Shown: piece by piece, positions 58,329 through 64,000 of the stretch
How the letters are laid out: each line of letters opens with the position of its first letter
How positions within the stretch are numbered: position 1 is the first letter of the stretch
Translations under genes and position numbers: made by a program
Origin: JAJPHF01 sp035293805
Lineage (GTDB): Bacteria > Chloroflexota > UBA6077 > JAJPHF01
NCBI GenBank assembly: GCA_035293805.1
Contig: DATGMD010000031.1
Span: 186,001-250,000 of the forward strand
Direction: 5' to 3'
Length of the DNA: 64,000 bases
Notes under the pieces: generated by a model
The model's input: only the letters and a program-made list of their open reading frames with translations
Told to the model about the DNA's origin: nothing
Database searches by the model: none

Positions 58329-58907
58329 ATGCTGCTTATTCGTATCGGGCCTCGCACCCTGGCGGGTCTCGGCATGGCGCTAGCGCTGCTGGTCGGCATC
58401 GCGGCCGGGTCGCTGCGCCCCGTATCGCTCGTCGCGGCCGACCGCATGGCGCCCCCGGCCAGCGCGCTCCCGGCGCCGGTCGCGCAAGCCAGCCCGCGCA
58501 TCAGCCTGGAGATGGCCGAGCGGATGCTCCAGGGCGCCATCGCCTACGCCCGCGAGCACGACTATCCGAGCAGCTTCGTCGTGCTCGACGCGGGCGGCCA
58601 CCTGCTCGCCTCGGCGCGCATGGACGGCGCCGCGCTGTACACCATCGAGTTTGCGCGCGGCAAAGCGTATGGCTCCGCCGTCTCCGGGCGCTCCAGCGCC
58701 GCGCTGGGCGACTCCTACCAGAACAACCCTGCTCTCTGGGGCGGCGCCGTGTCGCTCGGCTACCAGGGCCCCCTGCTGCCGTCCCGCGGCGCGCTGCCCG
58801 TGATGGTGGACGGCGTGCTCGTCGGCGCGATGGGCGGCAGCGGCGGCCCGTCGCAGGAAGACGAGAACGCCGTGGCGGCCGGGCTGGCCGCCGCCGGCTT
58901 GCAGTAG
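58329..58907 (+). CDS. GlcG/HbpS-family exported protein
   Basis: 192 residues behind GAGGAGGAGGGCAC. A hydrophobic signal covers about residues 10-37, followed by an Ala/Pro linker. The GlcG/HbpS domain (about 57-192) shows I-S-L-E-M-A-E-R-M-L, F-V-V-L-D-A-G-G-H-L-L-A-S-A-R-M-D-G-A, and the ending G-A-M-G-G-S-G-G-P-S-Q-E-D-E. Members bind haem or cobalamin or act in redox sensing; some are linked with glycolate oxidase. No partner gene lies near. Binding residue not provable here. Confidence 0.85.
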   Translation: MLLIRIGPRTLAGLGMALALLVGIAAGSLRPVSLVAADRMAPPASALPAPVAQASPRISLEMAERMLQGAIAYAREHDYPSSFVVLDAGGHLLASARMDGAALYTIEFARGKAYGSAVSGRSSAALGDSYQNNPALWGGAVSLGYQGPLLPSRGALPVMVDGVLVGAMGGSGGPSQEDENAVAAGLAAAGLQ

Positions 58908-58970
58908 ACTGGATACGGTGCCCGGACGCCCGCCCCGCCTCGGCCGGGCGTTCGGAGTCCGCGTTCGAGG

Positions 58971-59426
58971 ATGCGCGTGGCGGAGCGGCAAGACGAGAGC
59001 CTGGCGCCCGTGCCCGGCACCGAGTGGTGCTTCGGCTGCGGGCCAGAGAACCCCCTCGGGCTGCACCCCCGGTTTCGCGCCGAGGGCACGATGCTGGTCG
59101 GCGAGTTTCGCGGGCGGCGCGAGCATCAGGGCTTTGGCGGCCTCGTGCAGGGGGGCGTGCTCACCGCGATGCTGGACGAGGTCATGGCCCACGCCGTCTG
59201 GGCAGAGGGCGTCTTCGCGGTCACCGGCCGCCTCGAGACGTTCTTCCGCAAGCCCGTGCCCATCGAGACGCCGCTGCGCGCGGAGGGCGAGGTGGTGGGG
59301 CGCCGCCCGCGTGTCTACGAGACGCGGGCCCGGCTGCTGCTGCCGGATGGCACCGTGGCCGTCGAGGGCACGGGCACGTTCGTGGAGCTGCCCGAGGGCC
59401 GCTTCGGCACCGCGCCGGCGCGCTGA
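58971..59426 (+). CDS. Hotdog-fold thioesterase (PaaI-like)
   Basis: 151 residues. C-F-G-C-G-P-E-N-P-L-G-L opens the fold; F-G-G-L-V-Q-G-G-V-L-T-A-M-L-D-E-V-M is the conserved catalytic helix of PaaI/YbgC-like thioesterases, followed by F-F-R-K-P-V-P-I-E-T-P-L. It likely hydrolyses an acyl-CoA thioester; substrate unknown. ATG 58971 has only GAGG immediately before it; a GTG at 58977 is possible. Lies 63 bp after the GlcG-like gene on the same strand. Confidence 0.85.
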   Translation: MRVAERQDESLAPVPGTEWCFGCGPENPLGLHPRFRAEGTMLVGEFRGRREHQGFGGLVQGGVLTAMLDEVMAHAVWAEGVFAVTGRLETFFRKPVPIETPLRAEGEVVGRRPRVYETRARLLLPDGTVAVEGTGTFVELPEGRFGTAPAR

Positions 59427-59433
59427 GCGCGGC

Positions 59434-59595
59434 TCACCCCGGGTGCCGCCGCCGCGCGTAGTTCACCAGGATCCACGCGCCCACGGCGATGTAGGCCATG
59501 CTGCCAGCGGCCAGCACCGGCGAACGGCTGCCGGTCCAGGCTGCCACGAGCAGCAACGGCCCCATCAGGATGAGCACCAGCCCCAGGCAGCTCAT
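59434..59595 (-). CDS. Small two-helix membrane protein, 53 aa
   Basis: ATG 59595 on the minus strand has GGAGG 3 nt upstream. The protein starts MSCLGLVLILMGPLLLVAAW, a first hydrophobic helix (4-20), then TGSRSP and a second helix (27-45, VLAAGSMAYIAVGAWILV), ending NYARRRHPG. It is too short for usual gene finders but has codon-position GC bias like its neighbours. No family recognised. The stop lies 7 nt from the convergent thioesterase stop. Confidence 0.6.
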   Translation of the reverse strand: MSCLGLVLILMGPLLLVAAWTGSRSPVLAAGSMAYIAVGAWILVNYARRRHPG

Positions 59596-59655
59596 GGGCC
59601 TCCAGCGTCCGCTCCCAGCATAGCAGACGCCAGGCGACCCCGGCGCTCGCGCCCC

Positions 59656-60864
59656 CTACGGCTGGTAAGGCCCAAGCTGCTGGACAGCGTAGTCCGCGAA
59701 CTGGTTGTCGATCACCTTCGACAAATCGACCTTCGTCGGCACGTAGCCGTGGTCGAAGAACCAATCTTGCGCCGCCGCGATCGTGTCCGCGCGCACGCGG
59801 CCGTCCGGATCGCTCGACGGCCAGGGCATCGTGTCATACACCGCGCGGTCCTTCAGCGGCGTGTACTTCTGGAAGTAGCCGATGATCTCCTCGCGGTCGC
59901 GGCCTTTCGTGCGCGCGTCGTTGTAGTCCCGCAGCCCCCGCACGTACGCCTTCGCATAGCGCTTCGCGGCCTCGTTCTGATTCTCGCTGAACGCCTGCGA
60001 GTACATCACCGCCGCGATCTCGTCGTAGGGCACCGCTTCCGACCAGGGCTTCCAGCGTGCAGAGTAGCCGTCGGTCACGCCGAGCGCGGCGTACGGCTCG
60101 ATCGACACCCCGCCGTCGATGTTGTGGTTGCCCATCGCTACGTTCATGTCGGGGTAGGGCATCGTGACGGTCTCGACGTCGTCAAGCGTTAGGCCGCCCC
60201 AGCCCAGTACGTTCGACAGGACGATCTCCGTGTTGTGTCCCTTCGAGGTGATCGCCAGGCGCAGGCCGCGCAGGTCGGCCGGCTCGCGCACGCGCCCGCT
60301 GTCGATCAGGTCCTTGCGCATCATCAGCCCGCCCGCCTCGTTGCCCGGGAAGCCCGTCCACTGGTCGAGGACGATCCGCACGGGGATCCCCTGGGCAATC
60401 GCGTTGAAGAGGCCCGACGCGGTGCCGCCCGAGAGCAGATCGACCTGCCCCGCCGCCAGCGACGGCAGCAGCTGCGCGGACGTGTCGGACGGCACGTCCT
60501 CCACGCGGATGCCCTCCTCCTCGAAGTAGCCGCGCTCCATCGCGATATAGCGGCCGCCATTCGAGATGCTCGGCGTCGTGGCCGCGCGCACCGTCACCGG
60601 CGGCGACAGCGGGCTGGGCCGCGCGGCCGCGGGCGCCGCGCTCCCGGCGGCCCCGCCGGGGCTGCTCCCCGCTGCTGTCCCATTGCCCCCCGTGCTGCCG
60701 GCGCTCGCCGCCCCGCCGGGCGCGCTCGCCGCGCTGCTCCCAGCGGCCGCTGGCGCGCTGGCCGACCCGCCGGCCGCTGGCCCCGCTGCCTGTGGCGCGC
60801 AGCCCCCGACGAGCAGGCCCGCCGCCAGGACGGCCGGCCCCACGCGATGCACGAATCGCATCAT
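59656..60864 (-). CDS. ABC-type substrate-binding lipoprotein (paralogue 1)
   Basis: 402 residues; ATG 60864 with GGAGGAGCC, or ATG 60861. The lipobox ends LVGGC (Cys22 from 60864). The linker is unusually long and Ser/Gly/Ala-rich (about 23-88). The fold starts V-T-V-R-A-A-T-T-P-S-I-S-N-G-G-R-Y-I-A-M-E-R-G-Y-F; it has I-P-V-R-I-V-L-D-Q-W-T-G-F-P-G-N-E and D-L-R-G-L-R-L-A-I-T-S-K-G. Ends V-D-L-S-K-V-I-D-N-Q-F-A-D-Y-A. It is a close paralogue of the next gene upstream (60940). No transporter partner. Ligand unknown. Confidence 0.85.
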   Translation of the reverse strand: MMRFVHRVGPAVLAAGLLVGGCAPQAAGPAAGGSASAPAAAGSSAASAPGGAASAGSTGGNGTAAGSSPGGAAGSAAPAAARPSPLSPPVTVRAATTPSISNGGRYIAMERGYFEEEGIRVEDVPSDTSAQLLPSLAAGQVDLLSGGTASGLFNAIAQGIPVRIVLDQWTGFPGNEAGGLMMRKDLIDSGRVREPADLRGLRLAITSKGHNTEIVLSNVLGWGGLTLDDVETVTMPYPDMNVAMGNHNIDGGVSIEPYAALGVTDGYSARWKPWSEAVPYDEIAAVMYSQAFSENQNEAAKRYAKAYVRGLRDYNDARTKGRDREEIIGYFQKYTPLKDRAVYDTMPWPSSDPDGRVRADTIAAAQDWFFDHGYVPTKVDLSKVIDNQFADYAVQQLGPYQP

Positions 60865-60939
60865 CGGCTCCTCCGTGCGCTTGCCCGTCTCCACCCGGGC
60901 AGGGCTCCCCGCGATGCTCTGCCACGCGTCCGCGAGGGC

Positions 60940-62058
60940 CTAGGGCTGGTAAGGCCCGAGCTGTTGGACGGCGTAGTCCGCGAACTGATTGTCGATCACC
61001 TTCGTCAGGTCCACCTTGGTCGGCACGTAGCCGTTCTCGGCGAACCAGTCTTGCGCGGCGGCGATCGTCTCCGGGTTGACGCGGCCGTCCGGGCTGTTCG
61101 ACGGCCAGGGCATCTGGTCGTAGATCGCCCGGTCCTTCAGCGGCGTGTTCTTGATCAAGATCGCGATCACCTCGTCGCGATCGATGCCCTTCGTCCGCGC
61201 GTCGTTGTACGCGCGCAGCCCCCGCACGTACGCCTTCGCGTAGCGGCGGGCCACGTCGTTTCGGCCGTCGGCGAAGGCCTCAGAGTACATCTGCATCGCC
61301 GGGTTGTCGTTGGGAATCAGCTCCGGCCAGGCCTTGAACCGCGCGGCGAAGCCCTGGGCCACGGCCGTGGCCGCGTACGGCTCGATAGTCACTGCCGCAT
61401 CCACCGCCTTGTTGCCCAGCGCCAGGGTCATGTCGGGATACGACAGCTCGGTGGTCTCCACGTCCGCGAGCGTCAGCCCGCCTTTCGCCAGCCCCATGGC
61501 AAGGCCGTACTGCGTCGCTTGCCCTTTTGACGTAATGGCGATGTTCAGGCCGCGTAGGTCGGCGAAGTCGCGGACGCGCCCACTGTCAATGAGGTCCTTG
61601 CGGACGATGATGCCCCCGGCGCCGTTGCCCGGGTACGCCGTCCACTGGTCCAGCACGATCCGCACCGGGATCCCCTGGGCAATCGCGTTGAACAACCCCG
61701 CCGCGACGCCGCCCGCCCCGATCTCGATCTGCCCGGCCGCGAGCGAGGGCAGCATCTTGGCCGACGTGTCCGAGCTGACGTCCTCCAGCTGGATGCCCTC
61801 CTCGGCGAAGTACCCGCGCTCCTCGGCGATGTAGCGGCCCCCGTTCGAGATGCTGGGCGTCGTGGCGATTTGAATCGTCGTCAGCTCGGCGGGCGCGGTC
61901 GGCGCCGCCGTCGGTGCGGCGCTGGCTGAGGCCGCGGCCGCGCCGGCGGTCGGCGCGGTGGACGCCGCGGGCTGAGAGGGCGCGGACGCGCCACCCGTGC
62001 AGGCCACGAGCGCGAGCGTGACGGTCACGACGAGGCGGGCGCAAAGCGGCCGGCACAT
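60940..62058 (-). CDS. ABC-type substrate-binding lipoprotein (paralogue 2)
   Basis: 372 residues from ATG 62058, with GAGGAGACTGCC upstream. The lipobox ends LALVAC (Cys19). It shares with its neighbour the blocks A-T-T-P-S-I-S-N-G-G-R-Y-I-A, F-N-A-I-A-Q-G-I-P-V-R-I-V-L-D-Q-W-T and the C-terminal D-N-Q-F-A-D-Y-A-V-Q-Q-L-G-P-Y-Q-P. The linker is Ala/Ser/Pro-rich and shorter. The two copies are separated by 75 bp on the same strand, so tandem duplication is the simplest origin. The differing middle segments suggest different ligands. Confidence 0.85.
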   Translation of the reverse strand: MCRPLCARLVVTVTLALVACTGGASAPSQPAASTAPTAGAAAASASAAPTAAPTAPAELTTIQIATTPSISNGGRYIAEERGYFAEEGIQLEDVSSDTSAKMLPSLAAGQIEIGAGGVAAGLFNAIAQGIPVRIVLDQWTAYPGNGAGGIIVRKDLIDSGRVRDFADLRGLNIAITSKGQATQYGLAMGLAKGGLTLADVETTELSYPDMTLALGNKAVDAAVTIEPYAATAVAQGFAARFKAWPELIPNDNPAMQMYSEAFADGRNDVARRYAKAYVRGLRAYNDARTKGIDRDEVIAILIKNTPLKDRAIYDQMPWPSNSPDGRVNPETIAAAQDWFAENGYVPTKVDLTKVIDNQFADYAVQQLGPYQP

Positions 62059-62261
62059 GGCAGTCTCCTCGCGCGGGGCGGGCCTGCAACCGAGCAATGG
62101 CGCGGCACGGCGGCCCGCACGCTTGCGCCGAGTCTACTACGCGCTGGCGCCGCGGTTCAATCCCGCCGCGGGCTCCCGCTTCCGCGACCCCGCGTGAGCA
62201 GGCCTCGGCCACCGGGCAAGACTGCACCCTCGCGCCCACGGCTACGACGCGCGGCCATCGC

Positions 62262-63512
62262 TCAGCTCAGCTTGCGTAGCCCCTCGCGCGGCCAGGTCAG
62301 CGCCAGCAGCAGGACCAGCAGCCCGCTCGCGCTGAGGGCGATGGCGAGCGGCGCGCCGAGCATCTCGGCGACCACGCCCGCCGGCAGCGCCCCGAGCGGG
62401 CTCATCCCCTGCGTACACGCCATCCAGAAGCCCATCACCCGCCCCCGCAGCTCCTCCGACACGGTCTGCTGGACCAACGTGTTGCCGAGCGTGAGCGTGG
62501 CGGTGCCGGCCGCGCCCACGACGACCAGCACGGGGAGCGCCAGCCCGTACAGCGGGCACAGCGCGAAGGCGAACAGGCCCAGGCAGAGGGCCAGCCCGGC
62601 GCCGAGAAACAGGCGCCCCTTGCGGGGCACCTGCCCGGCGACGGCCAGCGCCAGCGCCGCCGCGATCGTGCCGGCGGCCGGCATCGTCAGCAGCAGGCCC
62701 AGCCCCTCGGGGCCGACGCCATAGACGTCGCGCGCGAACACGGGCATGAGCTGCGTGTACGACAGGCCGAGAAAGCAGACCCCCGCGGCGGCGAGCAGCA
62801 GCGCCCGCACGCTGGCATGTCCCCACGCGTAGCGCGCCCCTTCCCGCACCCCCTCCCAGGCCGATCGCCCCGCCCGCCGCTCCGGGGCCGGCGCCAGGCG
62901 GATGCCCCACAGCAAGGCCAGGTTCAGGACGTCGCTCACCACGTTCAGGTAGAAGTTGCCCGGCTCGCCCCAGCCGGCCAGCACCACGCCCGCGACAGCC
63001 GGCCCCACCACGGCGGCGCCCTGCCAGAGGATCGAGTTTAGCGCGATCGCCGACAGCAGGGCCGACCGCGGCACCAGGCCCGGCATGAACGCCTGGCGAG
63101 CGGGCGTGCTCAGCCCGCGGATCGTGGCGCCCGCCAGCGTGTACACGTAGACGTGCCAGACTTGCACGTGCCCCGTGCCGACGAGCAGCGCGATGGTCGT
63201 GTCTGGCACGAGCTGTGCCGCCTGCGCGGCCAGCACCATGCGGAAGCGGTCGACGCGGTCGGCGACGACGCCGCCGACGAGGGATAGCGTGATTAGCGGC
63301 AGCGCGGTGAGCGCCCCGGTCAGGCCCAGCGAGGCGGGCGAGTCGGTGAGCGCCAGCACCAGCCAGCCCGTGGCGACGATCTGCATCCACGAGCCGACGT
63401 TGCCGAGGAGCTGGCCGATCCAGTAGAGCCGGTAGTTGCGGTAGGCGAAAGCGGCGAAGCGCGGGCGCGCGGTGGAAGCGGCGGGACTGGCGCTCGGGGC
63501 CATCCCGCTCAT
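62262..63512 (-). CDS. MFS transporter, EntS/MFS_3-like
   Basis: 416 residues with about 11-12 hydrophobic segments. ATG 63512 has AGGAGCGCAGC upstream; the longer reading adds a low-complexity Arg/Gly segment. F-R-N-Y-R-L-Y-W-type start appears as AFAYRNYRLYWIGQLLGN, then A-D-R-V-D-R-F-R-M-V (loop 2-3 motif) and S-E-E-L-R-G-R-V-M-G-F-W. This is the pattern of enterobactin-exporter-like MFS_3 proteins. Export of a siderophore, drug or lipid is possible. Upstream region has two large hairpins. Confidence 0.85.
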   Translation of the reverse strand: MSGMAPSASPAASTARPRFAAFAYRNYRLYWIGQLLGNVGSWMQIVATGWLVLALTDSPASLGLTGALTALPLITLSLVGGVVADRVDRFRMVLAAQAAQLVPDTTIALLVGTGHVQVWHVYVYTLAGATIRGLSTPARQAFMPGLVPRSALLSAIALNSILWQGAAVVGPAVAGVVLAGWGEPGNFYLNVVSDVLNLALLWGIRLAPAPERRAGRSAWEGVREGARYAWGHASVRALLLAAAGVCFLGLSYTQLMPVFARDVYGVGPEGLGLLLTMPAAGTIAAALALAVAGQVPRKGRLFLGAGLALCLGLFAFALCPLYGLALPVLVVVGAAGTATLTLGNTLVQQTVSEELRGRVMGFWMACTQGMSPLGALPAGVVAEMLGAPLAIALSASGLLVLLLALTWPREGLRKLS

Positions 63513-63619
63513 GCTGCGCTCCTGTCCCGCCGGGCCGTCGGCGCCGCTGCTGCCCGGGCGAGCGCCGCGCCCCGGCCGCGGCGGCTCCGCCCGGCCCCAG
63601 TGTAGCACGATGGACGCTA

Positions 63620-63654
63620 GAGGCCGCCCGCTCGAGCGTCGAGCGGGCGGCCTC
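63620..63654. terminator. Perfect 16-bp stem, 3-nt loop
   Basis: Arms at 63620-63635 and 63639-63654 are exact inverse complements around GCG. It lies between the MFS start and the end of the peroxiredoxin gene. With the next hairpin it makes a double structure; one of the two probably ends the peroxiredoxin transcript, and the other may insulate the MFS promoter. Confidence 0.55.
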
Positions 63655-63668
63655 GCCGAAGCATCCGG

Positions 63669-63719
63669 CGAAAGCTGGGAGGTAGGTCTGGCTGAGCCAG
63701 ACCTACCTCCCAGCTTTCG
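63669..63719. terminator. 51-nt perfect palindrome, terminator of peroxiredoxin gene
   Basis: Arms of 25 nt at 63669-63693 and 63695-63719 are exact inverse complements around one G. It starts 8 nt beyond the stop of the gene at 63728 on the minus strand. In RNA a small loop would open at the centre. The stem of over 20 bp is much longer than needed for termination. Confidence 0.7.
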
Positions 63720-63727
63720 ACACCGGC

Positions 63728-64000
63728 TTAGAGCTTGCGCACGGCGGCTAGGACCTGGTCGGTATGGCCGTCAACCTTCACGTCGGGGAAGATGTCGCGG
63801 ATCTTGCCTTCTTTGTCCACGACGTACGTGGTCCGCTTGGCCGTGCCGCGCTCGCTCTTGATGCCCAGCTCATCGACCAGGCGGCCGCCCTGATCGGAGA
63901 GCAGCGGGAAGCCGCTGCCGCAGGCGACCGCGTGCTTCTGGTTCGCGCTGGGGTCGTCCACGCTGACCCCAATAATCTGCGTGTCGAGCCGGTCGAACTC
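63728..64000 (-). CDS. Peroxiredoxin/thioredoxin-fold protein, C-terminal part
   Basis: The minus-strand frame is open at the right edge, so the N-terminus and the peroxidatic cysteine lie outside the window. The visible 90 residues contain D-T-Q-I-I-G-V-S-V-D-D-P-S-A-N, F-P-L-L-S-D-Q-G-G-R-L-V-D-E-L-G-I, T-Y-V-V-D-K-E-G-K-I-R and a final helix. These are characteristic of AhpC/TSA and bacterioferritin-comigratory-protein-type peroxiredoxins that reduce peroxides. A 51-nt palindrome follows the stop. Confidence 0.85.
   Translation of the reverse strand, partial: EFDRLDTQIIGVSVDDPSANQKHAVACGSGFPLLSDQGGRLVDELGIKSERGTAKRTTYVVDKEGKIRDIFPDVKVDGHTDQVLAAVRKL

Overview
The window is high-GC DNA with tightly packed genes on both strands, many GTG starts, short overlaps and purine-rich ribosome binding sites. 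Family content suggests a Chloroflexota-type bacterium from soil or water, with moderate confidence. The pointers are many NMT1/SsuA-type substrate-binding lipoproteins without transporter subunits, several ACMSD-type amidohydrolases, NHLP-clan small peptides, a DUF11 surface protein, DUF488 and GT-C membrane enzymes. There is no rRNA, CRISPR array, transposase or phage gene; the only tRNA is tRNA-Val(CAC).

Left part (1-15.4 kb). A membrane-anchored TPR protein is cut by the left edge. It is followed by an NHLP-like peptide next to a four-helix membrane protein, two secreted proteins, a Tat-type substrate-binding lipoprotein and a Tat-exported GH127-like glycosidase. The last two share an almost identical AT-rich palindrome. 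A class II aldolase, a HAD phosphatase, a maleylpyruvate-isomerase-like protein and a ketopantoate-reductase-like enzyme come next. Then follow a DUF11/collagen-like surface protein with a PEP-CTERM-like tail, and lysS-serS.

Middle part (15.5-46 kb). A 52-residue Gly/Ser-tailed peptide, two amidohydrolases, a PAC2 protein, an ABC-2 permease coupled to a GT-C glycosyltransferase, a MarR-DHA2 efflux pair, DUF488, two methyltransferases with a cyclase-like domain, PhzF, GT4 and GT-C glycosyltransferases and two secreted proteins lead to an alcohol dehydrogenase-DUF456-DedA operon. After these come a thiamine-diphosphate enzyme, a GGDEF protein overlapping an amidohydrolase, a Pro-rich anchored protein, tRNA-Val, a transaldolase-like aldolase, an ICMT-like methyltransferase and a DHP-decarboxylase-like binding protein.

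Right part (46-64 kb). A CRP-like palindrome lies in a 442-bp gap beside secreted Ig-like repeat proteins. hisA-hisF-hisIE form a histidine operon without hisH, hisG or hisD. Further right are another binding protein and amidohydrolase, a lipoprotein, glutamate formimidoyltransferase, a class A beta-lactamase-fold lipoprotein, and an NHLP peptide coupled to a shortened binding protein. A GlcG/HbpS-type protein, a hotdog thioesterase, a 53-residue membrane protein, two tandem paralogous binding proteins, an MFS exporter and the end of a peroxiredoxin complete the window.

The genes look like a cell-surface and small-molecule uptake, efflux and catabolism neighbourhood mixed with housekeeping genes. 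The best leads are the shared TAAGAATGG(T/C)CTTA palindrome, the NHLP-like and Gly/Ser-tailed peptides without visible modification enzymes, heptamer NTCAGCN repeats at three gene ends, the CRP-like site, and a recurring spacing of 6 nt between a -10 box and a start codon that suggests leaderless transcripts. No complete new multi-gene system can be demonstrated from this sequence alone.
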